The notes under the pieces were generated by a model. The model was not told the DNA's origin and did no database searches. It worked only from the letters and a program-made list of their open reading frames with translations. From assembly GCF_029168945.1 (NCBI RefSeq), contig NC_083601.1, positions 71,165,595 to 71,229,594 of the forward strand: 64,000 nucleotides of DNA, written 5' to 3'. Source of the DNA: Cannabis sativa. Taxonomy: Eukaryota > Streptophyta > Magnoliopsida > Rosales > Cannabaceae. Every line of letters begins with the position of its first letter. Position 1 is the stretch's first letter. A program made the translations under genes and the position numbers. Below are positions 47,111 to 60,366 of the stretch, one piece after another.

Positions 47111-50100
47111 TATAAAATATGGTTGTGTCTTTTGATGACTCAGGTTGAGTTACATTAAAGAGTTCTTAGAATAGTGCAAGTGGATTCTGGTCACAGAATA
47201 CTAAACTCATATTCCATACTAACATACAGTTTGAATCCATTGATAGAAAATGGTTATTAAACACTTGTGAAAGTGTAACTGTATAATGAGTAATTTTTTC
47301 TTGGACCACCACTACTAATTTAACTCTAACTCTGATTTTCCCATGCAAGTAGGAGATTTTTAAGATTGAGGATTTATATCATTTTGGGATAGGATTTCGG
47401 GAATATAATCATAAGCGCCATTTAATTTCTTAAGAGAAAATATAGAATGACATGAAATGATTTATAGACCATTCATCCAATGATATGTTATTGAGCTAAT
47501 TCGAGATGAATAAGCTAAGAGGAATTAGGATAATTTCGTTTGTAAATAAGAATCCAACGATGCTTCAATTAGTGAGAGTCAAAGTAATCTTATTTATACA
47601 ATCTTCTTGTTTCGTATTGTAAATACTAGTCTAAGGTGTCATCAATTGATGAACAGCTAGATGTTGCATTTACAATACTTATCTTTCGAGATCTAACACT
47701 ATTATGTTTGTCTAATGTTGACAATCCATTAGGAGTTTATCCCATTAGAACAACAAACCAAGTTAGACCAACAATGAAGATTCAAAATTAAACTACAAAT
47801 TAATAACAGAAAATAACATGGTTCAATATAAATTCATACACAATTTAGAAATTATTAAACATATAGCAAGTAGGAATGACAAGTGAAAATACTAAAACAT
47901 ACAATCCTAAATAATTTCTAAGGTCTTCAACAAACTGATATCTGTGTCCCGTTTAGGTGAGAGTCAGTGATACCATGCATTGAATAGAGTTCTCAGCTCA
48001 TCTAAAATGATAAACATTCTAGCAACCTTTTATTCGATCAAGATTGGAATCCAGCGTTGTCCCGTTTAGGCGAGAGTCAAGGCTATTCTATCTTATGAGC
48101 TTCCACCATTGTTTCATACTCTTGCAAGTCTTATATAGTCGCCACCATTAGGGTGATCAATACTATATAAAAAACTTACAAGAATACTTATCTTTCGAGA
48201 TTAAACACCGCTAACTTGCTAATGAACATTCCTCCATTAGGGAGGATTACTCACTAAAATAATAGCTATGTAAAACCAACAATGGAGATCGAATATCCTA
48301 ATAATAATAAAGCTCATTATTTAAAGTGTATTATCTTCTATTATTTATTTTAATCAATTTATTTTAAATATATATTTATTTAACTAAAATTTCTAATTTA
48401 GAATGAAAAATTCTAAATATAAATTTTAATATTTATAAATTATACTTAGATGGATATGAAAATAACATGAATTATTTCCATCTTAGTAATAATTTCCAAT
48501 AAATATTTAGAAAATTATTCAATTTAAGTTGTTTCAAAATTAATTTAAATTAATTTACAACTCAAATTTAATTTTCTATAAATATATATTTCATTTCAAA
48601 AAATTGAGGTATATAAGAATACTACTTTCGAAAAATACTTTAAAATAAAATAAAAATAAATCCTGAAAAAAATTATTCTAATTTTATGTTGGCCTAAAAT
48701 TAATTAATAAAAATTAATTTTCAACAAAAATATAATTTTCCTATTTAATTAAATATTAAAGAAAAAATTCAAATATTTAAGTATCATGCTGAAAATACAC
48801 TTAAATATTAGTTTTCTATTTAATTAAATACACTAGAAAAATACTTCAAGCAAAACAGATAATAACTATCTAGACTTTCATTGACTAATTAATTCAATTC
48901 CTAATTATAATATATTTTAGTTCATCTATTTTAATTAATCATTAAATGAAAAAATCATTGATTTAAGTTGGTCCAAAATAAATAATTTTCAACTTTAATC
49001 TATTTTTCAAATAAAATTCGAAATTTCTGCATTTAAGAAATGCAATTTTGAAATTGTGGAAAAAAGATTAATAAAATAAAATATATTTTGAAAATTATTC
49101 TAATTTAAGTTGTTATAAAAAATTTTCCAACTTAAAATAATTTTCTATTTAATTAAATGTCATGAAAATAACAATATTTAAGTATCATGATGAAAATTAA
49201 CTTAGATATTTAATTTTCAATTTAATTAAATGTATTAAATTCAAGAAATAAATAACTAAGTATAGATAAGGCTTAATTATTAATTTCTAGTTTAATACTA
49301 GGAAAAATATTCTTAATTTGAATTGTACCAAAATTAATTATTAAACAATTAATTTCACAATCAATGATATTTTCCTATTTTAATATTAGGAATAATAACT
49401 AGTATAGAAATAACTATCTAGAAAATATCTCAATTTAATTAAGTATCTTTTCAAAATTTAGAAAATATCTAATTTAAGTTGTTATAGAAAGAATCTAAAA
49501 TAACCAACTTAAAGAATTTCCAAATAAAATTTAATTAAATATCAAAATTAAGTGGTAACTACCTAATTTAAGAATATTCCATTTTAAGTTTAACAACTTA
49601 AAAAATATCTCTTGAATATTCAATAACCAACTCCTAGAATTCCATAGCTTAATTTTAAATTCAAAAGATATTCAAATTTAAGTTGATAAGAAAAAAATTA
49701 GTTTGTAATAACTAATATATAACTTAAATAGGAATATTTAATGAAATAATTAAAATAAGCTTCAGAAAGAATCTAGTTAGTTAAAATTCTTTATTTAATT
49801 AAATACAAGAAAAATACAAATATTTTATCTAGAAATAATATCTTAAACTAAGAGTATTTTTCTTAAAATTAACTTTAAAATATTAAACTGAAAATAAATT
49901 TCATATATTTTAAAAGTAATTATGTTGCTAATCAATTTTATTAGGTAAAACTAATTAAATTAACCTAGCACAGTTATCCAAATCAGACAAATGGGCCTTC
50001 ACAATTGGGGTAGTTCATGTGAGGGGGAGCTGGGTTCTGTTTGTTGTACCCATTTCTATTGGCCCCCAACTCTCACACAAGGCCCAAAAGAGAGGAATTT

Positions 50101-50480
50101 AACCTTAAAATGAACAACTGTTATTAATTGAATAGGTCCAAAAACTATATGGGCCTAAATAAAATCTATCATGGTGTGACATTTTATTTAGCAACAACCT
50201 ATATGCATATAAACATAAAGTAAACATATAGGCTCACACAGGCATACAGATTTGGATGGATCCTATCATGTTACTAGGTCATACACAGATAAAAGAAGAA
50301 TGTAACATTTACCTGTTACAAATTATTTACTTGACCTATTGACAATTGAACCATGGGTTAAAATCAGATCATTGGATCTGTCAACAAGTTAACCATGGCA
50401 ATTTAGATCAAGCAATAATAGGCTTTAGAAAGCTTACAAACAAGCTAAAACACATACTCCTCCAACAAGTTGAATTTGGA
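47111..50480 (-). mobile_element. B element internal non-coding region
   Basis: Contains both modules in minus orientation (repeat motif at ~47570, 47945 and 48060), long AT-rich tracts, a single degenerate version of the hairpin repeat (49575-49600) and the GGGCC-word block (about 49970-50300). I see no gene. Confidence 0.78.
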
Positions 50481-51522
50481 TAGTTGGATGTAGGATTTAT
50501 TTAATTTTAAATTAATTAATAAAAAAAATTTCGAAAATAATATTTAAATAAAAAAATATTTTCGATTTTAAAATAAATAAATTAAAATTTAAAACTAAAC
50601 CTACAATTTTGAAAGATTAGGTACAAACTAACCTAAATATCATTTCAAAAATTTTACTAACCAACTTATAAATTTTCATGTTATTTTACAAATTAAGTAT
50701 TCAATAAAATAGAATGATAATAAATATCTTTTCTGATTTTATAATTTAATTTAAATAAAAAAAATTTAAAAGTTAGCAAAAATATCTTATTTCTATTTAA
50801 AATATCATGATTATAGTAATCTTATTTTAAATTTAAATAAGGTCAAATAATTTAAAAATAGAGTAATTTAAAAAAGGAATATCTGACCTTAAATTTAAAA
50901 TTAAGATAAAACAATCAAATTTAAAAATAAGATAGATAATTAAGCAAAAAAGATAGATATTTACCTATTTCAAGTTCAAATTACACTAATATCATAAATT
51001 AATTTTAAAAAATCCAATTAATTTAATTCTGATAATTAGAATTGAAATAGGAATAGTAAATATCTAAATACAAAACTACACAAAAAATCGGAAGTTAATT
51101 CCATGAAATAGCATGAAAAATTGAAGAAAAACGAAAAAATTGTGAGATGAACGGATTGTATGCAAAGCACACCATCCAGGTGCACATCCTTGGGCGCAAG
51201 GAGCTGCTTGGGCGCACAAAGGGTGCTGCCAGCAGCCAGCAGCGCGCACAAGGGTGTGTCACCACCCCCGATTTTTCAAAACTTCAAAAAATCATAACTA
51301 ATTCAAATAAAATCGAAATTTAGTTCTGTAAAAAATGAAATTGCTTAATCTTTTCCAAACTATCCAATAAAAATAATTCTAGAAACGAAAATTCAATTAT
51401 TTTTCATAAAATATCACAAGTATCAATCAATCATCATATAACACACAGATCAACATGAAACCATCCAAATAAACACATATCATCGTTTTAATTCATATTT
51501 CATGAAAGTAAATCATTACCAT
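50481..51522 (-). mobile_element. B element leader
   Basis: AT-rich leader with a GC-rich patch at 51150-51270 that holds the stem-loop. The minus-strand open frame 51036-51251 spans the patch and has no recognisable content. Confidence 0.75.
51153..51177 (-). other. Leader stem-loop, B element
   Basis: Minus strand GGATGGTGTGC, loop TTT, GCATACAATCC. GGAT/ATCC and GTGTGC/GCATAC (one G-T pair) flank a single mismatch. Both arms differ from L3 yet still pair. Confidence 0.6.
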
Positions 51523-51535
51523 GGCTCTGGTGCCA
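51523..51535 (-). other. Primer-binding site of the B element
   Basis: Minus-strand TGGCACCAGAGCC, two bases off the canonical site, two bases from the LTR edge. Confidence 0.8.
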
Positions 51536-51537
51536 GT

Positions 51538-52292
51538 TGTTGGAAATATTTTACCAAGATCTAGAATTACTACCATGTATGTTTCATTAACATCCTAATA
51601 TGAATTCTAAAACAATGAAATAAACACATATAAAGTTTAGAAAACCTTACATTGGGTGCAGCAGAATATAATGACTCCTTCCGTTCAGATCTCTAGCCCT
51701 TAATTCTTTTCTGTAGCAGAACATAATCAAGATCTAAACCTGGATCTTTTTCTCTCCTTCTTTGATGTTGATTCTCCTTCTTGTTGATTGGATTCTACAC
51801 AATCTTCCACACTATGATTGAGATACCACTTGATGTGTGTGGGCACTACTCTATCACTAGGGTATTTCGAATTTAAAGAGAAGAAAATAGAAGACAGAGG
51901 GGCGGCTTTCAATAGAATAGGAGGCTAGGTTTTCTCTAAAAGAAACAATATGCAAGTCATAGTTTCCTGAAGCCATCATTTTCTATTTATAGAAAGCCAT
52001 CTAGGTTTAGGGTTAGAATTGTATGGCATTAAAATAATGAAAATATAAATGGTAAAATTTAATAATAGTGGCCGGCCATATAAGGATAATGGGCCTCACT
52101 TTGTAATTTTGCCACTTTGTCATTTCTCAATCCCATTTTCTCAAAAATGCCAATTTTCCAATTTAACCATTTAAATGTCAATTCTAATTATTTAATAACT
52201 AAAAATTAATTATTAAACAATATTGTCATTTAATATATTTATTAATTAGACATATAAAGTCTCTTAATTAATAAATAAACATAGAATCTCTT
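51538..52292 (-). mobile_element. 5' LTR of the B element, first part
   Basis: Begins TGTTGGAAATATTTTACC and matches 13550-14300 closely. Minus-strand TATA box at 51983-51992. Interrupted at 52293 by a plus-strand family L copy; flank CTCTT (52288-52292). The remainder should lie right of the window. Confidence 0.92.
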
Positions 52293-53677
52293 TGTTGGGT
52301 TTTATGCCCTAAATAAAACTCATTTTAATATAATCAGATTTACTTATTAATATAGATCAGAAGTAACATTTAATGTTGCATGGTTCACATGATTTATTTC
52401 ATGATTATATGTACATAATGTATGAATTCATCTGAAACCCTTTTCACATACTTGATCCCGTTTATTGTGCTGTCAACACATTGGAAAGTAAACATGACTA
52501 TGTGAATGATAAAATATCATTTATACGGGGTCAAGTGTTTTAAGGATAAAATACATTGTAGGGTGTAACGGTAATCTAATCCCTTTACAGTGTAGATCAT
52601 TCATATAGAGGATCATTGGTCAAATTAGGATTATAACAATGGATAACTAATGATGTGTCTATATGGTGGAACATATAGAGCATTCTATATACTGAGAGTG
52701 CAATTCTAAGTTCTATGCGTGGATTCAACGAAGAATTAATAAGTTAGTGAATTTTAGTGCTAAATTCTTGATCTACTTATTGGAAACTCGGTTATATAGA
52801 CCCATGGTCCCCGCACTAGTTGAGATAATATTGCTTGTAAGACTCATGTAATTGGTTTTGATTTATCAATTATAATTCTCAAATGAGACTATGTCTATTT
52901 GTAAACAAAGAGTTTTAGGGGCATATTTGTTAATTATGATACTTTGTACGGTTCAATTAATAAATATGATAAGTGACAATATTATTTAATAATTATTTAT
53001 AGTTATTAAATAGTAAGAATTGGCATTTAAATGGTTGAATTAGAAAATTGGCGTTTTTGAGAAAATCAGATGCAGAAAAGGTAAAACTGCAAAATTGCAA
53101 AAAGTGAGGCCCAAATCCACTAAGCATGGCCGGCCACTTTTGTAGGCAATTTAAACTGATATTTTCATTATTTTAATGCCAAATAATTCAAACCTAACCC
53201 TAGTGGAATGCTATAAATAGATAGTGAAGGCTTCAGAAAAATTATACTTTTCTTCTAACACTTCTGATTCAGAAAAACCTGAGCCTTCTCTCTCCCTATC
53301 GGCCCGACCACTCCCTCTCTCTTTCTTCCCTCTTAAATTTCGAAATTCTTAGTGTATGAGTAGTGCCCACACATAGTAAGTGATACCTCAACCATAGTGA
53401 GGAAGATCGTGAAGAAAGACTTTCAGTAAGAAGGAGTTTCAACATCAAAGATTCAGAGAAAGAGATCCTGGTTCAGATATTGATAATGCTCTGCTACAAA
53501 AAGGAATCAAGGGCTAGATATCTGAACGGAAGGAGTCATTATATTCGGCTGCACCCAATGTAAGGTTTCCTAAACTTTATACGTGTTTATTTCATCGTTT
53601 TAGAAAGTTCATATTTAGGGTGTTAATAAACATACTTGTGAGTAGATCTAAGATCATGGTAAAATAAATTTCCAAGA
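52293..53677 (+). mobile_element. 5' LTR of a plus-strand family L copy, internally deleted
   Basis: Starts TGTTGGGTTTTATGCCC and ends TTTCCAAGA (the usual CA is changed to GA), with a primer-binding site just after. Only 1385 bases long: about 500 bases are missing at 52507, where TATGTGAAT joins GATAAAATATC. A smaller gap near 52904 removes the TTTTTCACTAAGTAAGGG segment. TATA box at 53211-53220 is kept. Confidence 0.9.
53211..53220 (+). promoter_or_regulatory. TATA box of the deleted 5' LTR
   Basis: CTATAAATAG retained downstream of the ~500-base LTR deletion. Confidence 0.6.
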
Positions 53678-53679
53678 AC

Positions 53680-53692
53680 TGGCCTCAGAGCC
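53680..53692 (+). other. Primer-binding site (altered)
   Basis: TGGCCTCAGAGCC, identical to that of L3. Confidence 0.85.
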
Positions 53693-56600
53693 ATGGTGAT
53701 TGATTTATTTGCAAGAAATTTGGACTTTAAAATGATTGTTTGTTTGTTTTTGGATGGTATCATGTTGTATTGAGTGTTATTTGATGATTGATTGGTGTTT
53801 GTGAATTTTCGTGAAAAATAATTGAATATCTGTTTCTGGAATTATTTTTATTGGATAGTATGGAAAACATTACGCAAGTTACTTTTTTACAGAACTCAAT
53901 TTCGATTTAATTTGAATTAGTTATGATTTTTTGAAGTTTCGAAAAAATCGGGGTTGAGCTGAAACCCTCGTGCGCGCGCGGAAATCCTGCCAGAACCCAC
54001 CAACGCCGAGTTTTCAGCCCCATATAACACCCATGCGCGCGCGGACGGGTATGCACAGCATCCCGTCCGTACAGCTTGCAATTTTTTCATTTTTCTTCGT
54101 TTTTTCATGCTTTTTCATGGAATTAACTTCCGATTTTTTGTGTAGTTCTGTATTTATAATATTACTATTCCTAATTAAATTTTAATTATCATTATGAATT
54201 AATTTAATATTTTTTAAATTTAATTCAAAATATTAGTGTAATTTGAATTGAAAATAGTTAGTATCTATCTTATTTGCTTAATAATCTATCTTATTTTTAA
54301 ATTTGATTATATCTTATCTTATTTTTAAATTTAAGGTCAGATTTTAAATATTTTATATTAAATCTATTTTAAATAATTTGACCTTTTTTAAATTTAAAAT
54401 AAGATAACTATAATCATGTAATTTTAAAAAGATGTAAGATATTTTGCTAACTTTTAAATTTTGTTATTTTATTTATTTAAATTACATTTAAAATATGAAA
54501 AAAATATTCATTTATCTTTTTTAATTTTTTATTTAATTTTTATTTATAAAATAAAATTTTAATTTTAAAAGTAGTTAGCAAAATTTGAAATGATATTTAC
54601 GTTGGTTGAAACCTAATTTTTGAAAATTGTAGGTTTAATTTTAAATTTATTTTTTTTAAAATTTCAATTTGTTTTTATTTTTTTTTTAAATTTTCGAAAT
54701 TTTTTTTATTTAATTATTTAATTTTTCGAAATTATTTATTCAAAATTAAATAAATCCTACATCCAACTATCCAGCTAACCATGTTGCAAGAGTATGTGTT
54801 TTAGCTTGTCTGTAAGTTTTTAAAACCTATTATTGCTTGATTGCAAATAGCCATGGTTAACTTGTTGACAGATCCAATGATCTGATTTTAACTCACGGCT
54901 CCCTTGGTCAAGTAAATAATTTGTAACAGGTATATTTACAATCTTCTTTCATCTGTGTATGTCCTAGCAACATGATAGGACCCATCCAAAGTGTGCCTGT
55001 GTGAGCCTATGTGTTTAATTTCATTATAGATGCATATAGGTTGTTGCTAAATAAAATATCATAGTTCTTGATAGATTTTATTTAGGACCATTTAGTTTTT
55101 GGGCTTATTCAATTAATAACAGTTGTTCATTTTAAGGTTAAATTCCTCTCTTTTGGGCCTTGTGTGAGAGTTGGGAGCCATAGTAGTGGGTACGACATAC
55201 TGAACCCAGCACCCCCTCACATGAACCACCCCAATTGTGAAGGCCCATTTGCCTGATTTGAATAACTGTACTAGGTTAATTAAACTAGTTTAACTTAATA
55301 AAATTGATTAGCAACATAATTAATTTCATTTATTTTGAAATTAATTTAAGAAAATTATAGTTTAAAGAATTTTTATTCTAAGCTAAACTATATGTATTTT
55401 CTTGTATTTAATTAAATATAGAATTATAACCATCTAGATTCTTTCTGACGCTTAATTTAAATTTTTCATTAAATATTCCTATTCATGTTGATATTTAGTT
55501 ATCTACAACTAACCGACTTAAATCTGAATATCTTTTGGATTTAAAATTTCAAAATTAAGTTGAGGAATTTTAGGCATTGGTTATTAAGATTCTTTAGATA
55601 TTTTTCAAGTTAATATCTTTTCGAATATTAACTTAAAATGGAATATTTTAGATATTTTTTCAAGTTAATATCTTTTCGAATATTAACTTAAAATGGAATA
55701 TTTTTAAATTAAGTGGTTACAACTTAATTTTTGATATTTAATTAAATTTAAATTTGAAAATATTTAAGTTCTAGATTTTTTCTAATACAACTTAAATTAG
55801 ATATTTTTTCAAATTTTGTGCAAAAGATACTTAGTCAAATAAGATATTTTCTAGATAGTTATTTCTAGACTACTTATTATTTCTAATATTAAATAGGAAA
55901 ATATTATACATTGTGAAATTAATTATTTAAATAATTAATTTTGGTACAATTTATTTTAAGTATATTTTTTCTTAGTATTAAACTAGAGATTAATAATTAA
56001 GCCTTCTCTACACTTAATTATTGATTTCTTGAATTTAATACATTTAATTAATTTGAAAATTAAATATCTAAGTTAATTTTCATCATGATACTTAAATATT
56101 TCTTTTTCATGACACTTAATTAAATAGAAAATTATTTTTAGTTGAAATTTATTTTTTTTTTCAACTAAATTTAAATAATTTTCAAAATATATTTTTTCTT
56201 TATTTTATTAATCAAATTTCGAAATTGCATTTCTTAAATGCTGGAATTTCGAATTTTATTTGAAAAATAGATTAAAGTTGTAAATTATTTATTTTAATTT
56301 TGGACCAACTTAAATCAATGATTCTTTCATTTAATGATTAATTAAAATAAATGAAGTAAAATATATTTTTCTTTATTTTATTAATCAATTTTTGAAATTG
56401 CATTTCATAATGCAAGATGATTTTGAATTTATCTTGAAAAATAGATTAAGTTATAAATTAATTATTTATTTTAATTAATTCTTAGATCAACTTAAATCAA
56501 TGATTTTTTTATTTATTGATTAATTTAAAATAAATTGAATTAAAGTATATTATTGGAAATTGAATTAATTAGTCAAAGGAAAATCTAGATAGATGATATT

Positions 56601-58404
56601 TTTGTTTGAAGTATTTTTCTAGTGTATTTAATTAAATAGAAAATTAATATTTAAGTTGATTTTCATCATCATACTTAAATATTTGAAATTTTTCTTATAT
56701 ATTTAATTAAAATGGAAAATTATATTTTTTTGTTGTAAATTAATTTTATTAATTAATTTTGGGCCAACATTAAATTAGAATAATTTTTTTATTTTAACAT
56801 GCATTATCGAAAATTGTATTCTTAAATACTTTAATTTTTCGAAATGCAATATATATTTATAGAAAATTAAATTTGAGTTGTAAATTAATTTAAATTAATT
56901 TTGTAACAACTTAAATTGAATATTTTTCTAAATAATTATTGGAAATTATTAATAAGATGGAAATAATTCATGTTATTTTCATATCAATCTAAGTAAAATT
57001 TATAAATATTAAATTAAAATTTATATTTAGAATTTTTCATTCTAAATTGGAAATTTTAATTGAATAAATATATATTTAAAATAAATAGATTAAATAAAGA
57101 GAATCAAAGAAAATACAAATCTCTTTAAATAATGAGCTTTATTATTAAGATATTCGATCTCCATTGTTGGTTTTACATCGTTTTTGTTTTAGTGAGTAAT
57201 CCTCCCTAATGGAGGAACGTTCATGCACCGTTTAATCTCGAAAGATAAGTAGTTTGTAAGTGTTTTATATGGTATGGATCACCCTAATGGTGGCGACCAT
57301 ATTTGACTTGCAAATTGCAAAACAATGGTGGAAGCTCATAAGATAGAATTGCCTTGACTCTTGCCTAAACGGGACAACGCTGAATTCCAATCTTGATCGA
57401 ATAAAAGGTTGTTAGAATGTTTAACATTTTAGATGAGCTGACAACTCTATTCAATGAATGGTAGCTTAGACTCTCGCCTAAACGGCACACTGATATCAAT
57501 TTGTTGAAAACCTTAGAAATTATTTAGGATTGTATGTTTTAGTATTTTCACTTCTCATTCCTACTTGCTATATGCTTATAATTTTTGAATTGTGTATGAA
57601 TTTATATTGAACCATGTTATTTTCTGTTATTAAGTTGTAGTTTAATTTCGAATCTTCATTGTTGGTCTAACTTGGCATGTTTATCTAATGAGATAAATTC
57701 CTAGTGAATTTTCACCATTAGACATACATAATAGTGTTAGATCTCGAAAGATAAATATTGTATATGCGACATCTAGGTGTTCATCAATTGATGACACCAT
57801 AGACTAGTATTTTTACGATATGAAACAAGAAGATTGTATAAATAAGATTACTTTCACATTCGCTAATCGAAGCATCGTTAGATTCTTATTTATAAACGAA
57901 ATTATCCTAATTCCTCTTAGCTTATTCATTTCGAATTAGCTTCAAAACATATCATTGGATGAATGGTCTATAAATCATTTCATGTCATTCTATATTTTCT
58001 CTTAAGAAATTAAATGACGCATATGATTATAATCCTGAAATTCTATTCCCAATTGATATAAATCCTCAATCTTAGAAATCTCCTACTTGTATGGGCAAAT
58101 CAGACTTAGAATTAAATTAGTAGTGGTAGTCCAAGATAGAATTACTCATTATATTTGGTATAAATTTAAGTCTTTGACTTTAATTTTAGATTCCAAACAT
58201 AAATTTTCTTATATTTCTAATTCCATGATGCAATACAGTTACACCTTCACAAGGGTTTAATATCCATCTTCTATTAATGGATTCAAACTGTATGGAATAT
58301 GAGTTTGGTATTCTGTGACCAGGATCCACTTGCACTATTCTAAGAACTCTTTGATGTAACTATACCTAAATCATCAAAAGACTCAACCACATTTTTCATT
58401 AATC
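53693..58404 (+). mobile_element. Internal non-coding region of the 52293 copy
   Basis: Collinear with L3 16721-21088: leader with stem-loop (54043-54068), GGGCC-word block (about 54800-55260), tandem 54-base hairpin repeat (55595-55703), modules 1 (57155-57388) and 2 (57649-57894). A further duplicated-looking AT-rich segment at 56360-56480 (TTCTTTATTTTATTAATCAA recurs at 56199 and 56370) is not in L3. No gene seen. Confidence 0.8.
54043..54068 (+). other. Leader stem-loop, 52293 copy
   Basis: GGACGGGTATGC, loop ACA, GCATCCCGTCC: eleven base pairs with one bulged T, the best-paired version in the window. Confidence 0.65.
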
Positions 58405-58473
58405 TATGGCATTTGTATCTTGTTCATAGTGGATTTGACAAGATCAATCTCTGGAAAGAGTTAATATGCCTAT
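58405..58473 (+). pseudogene. Copia pre-integrase relic cut by an LTR
   Basis: Encodes WHLYLVHSGFDKINL followed by KELICL-like codons, matching the WHLRLGH...L motif of the copia pre-integrase domain. The reading is stopped at 58474 by the minus-strand LTR. Confidence 0.65.
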
Positions 58474-60366
58474 TGTTGGAAAATATTTTACCAGGATCTT
58501 AGATCTACTCACAAGTATGTTTATTAACATCCTAAATATGAACTTTCTAAAACGATAAATTAAACACATATAAAGTTTAAGAAACCTTACATTGGGTGCA
58601 GCGGAATAATATGACTCCTTCCGTTCAGATATCTAGCCCTTGATTCCTTTCTGTAGCAGAGCATTATCAATATCTGAACCTGGATCTCTTTCTCTGAATC
58701 TTTGATGCTGAAACTCCTTTGCTGATGATCTTTCTTCACGATCTTCCTCACTATGATTGAGGTATCACTTGCTGTGTGTAGGCACTACTCATACACTAAG
58801 GATTTCGAAATTATCAAGGAAGAAGAGAGAGAGTGGTCAGCTAAAGATAGGGAGAGAGAAGGCTCAGTTTTTTCTGAATCAGAAGAAGTGAGAAGAAAAG
58901 TGTAATTTTCCTGAAGCCTTCACTATCTATTTATAGCATTCCACTAGGGTTAGATTTGAATTATATGGCATTAAAATAATGAAAAAATCAACTTAAAATA
59001 CACACAATAGGTGGCCGGCCATACACTAATGGATTGGGCCTTGCTTTTTGCAATTTTGCAATTTTAACACCTTTTGTATATGATTTTCTCAAAAATGCCA
59101 ATTTCCTAATTCAATCATTTAAATGCCAATTCTAACTATTTAATAACTATAAATAATTATTAAATAATATTGTCATTTATCATATTTATTAATTGAACCA
59201 TACAAAGTATCATAATTAACAAATATGCCCCTATAAACTCTTTCTTTACAATTTCACCCTTACTTAGTGAAAAATTCACAAATAGACATAGTCTAATTTG
59301 AGAATTATAATTGATTAATCAAAACCAATTACATGAGTCTTACAAGCAATATTATCTCAACTAGTGGGGGGACCATGGGTCTATATAACCGAGCTTCCAA
59401 TAAGTAGATCAAGAATTTAGCACTAAAATTCACTAACTTATTAATTCTTCGTTGAATCCACGCATAGAACTTAGAATTGCACTCTCAGTATATAGAATGC
59501 TCTATATGTTCCACCATATAGACACATCATTAGTTATCCATTGTTATAATCCTAATGTGATCAATGATCCTCTATATGAATGATCTACATTGTAAAGGGA
59601 TTATATTACCGTTACACCCTACAATGTATTTATTCCTTAAAACACTTGACCCCGTATAAATGATATTTCAGCTTATGTGAAATGAGTACTCCACCATTTA
59701 TGTTCGTTTGGTCAAGCTCGAAGGAGATCATCCTTTGCTTACTATTCGCCAGATAGAAGCTATATATTCCATGTTTATGATAGCGCTCCCACTCAATTGC
59801 ACTACCGTGTTCCCAAAATGTACGTATCACCCTGACCTAAAAGTAGGCTTAACTAACAAATCAAAGAACACGAATAGCCTTTCAAGATTGAGCCTAATCA
59901 TAACAGGATTAAGAACATTTGATCTAGGATCAACTAGGCGATATTGACTTGAATAGATATTACGGTAAGTTTAATAAATCTAAGTCAAAGTCCAATATCG
60001 GTCCCTTCCGATGCATACTCCATGCATCCAACCTGAGCTTTACTTTAACCAATGCTCTGGAAAGAACATAGTATTTCTCCAAATACAAGTAAACTCTGTT
60101 GTAGATTATCATATCAGTAAAACCCTATGTCTGATAAATCTAGGAAACTTTATTCTCATAGTCATGTTTACTTTCCAATGTGTTGACGGCACAATAAACA
60201 GGATCAAGTATGTGAAAAGGGTTTCAGATGAATTTATACATTATATACATATAATCATGAAGTAAATCATGTGAACCATGCAACATTAAATGTTATTTCT
60301 GATCTATATTAATAAGTAAATCTGATTATATTGAAATGAGTTTTATTTAGGGCATAAAACCCAACA
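58474..60366 (-). mobile_element. 3' LTR of a minus-strand family L copy
   Basis: 1893 bases, TGTTGGAAAATATTTTACC to AAAACCCAACA. The polypurine tract complement follows on the right, so the element continues past 64000. Minus-strand TATA box 58927-58936. It shares private variants with the LTR at 1031-2918 (CTTTGCTGATGATC, ACTAGTGGGGGGACC, AAAAAATCAACTTAAAATA). The left flank CCTAT is the candidate duplication. Confidence 0.93.
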
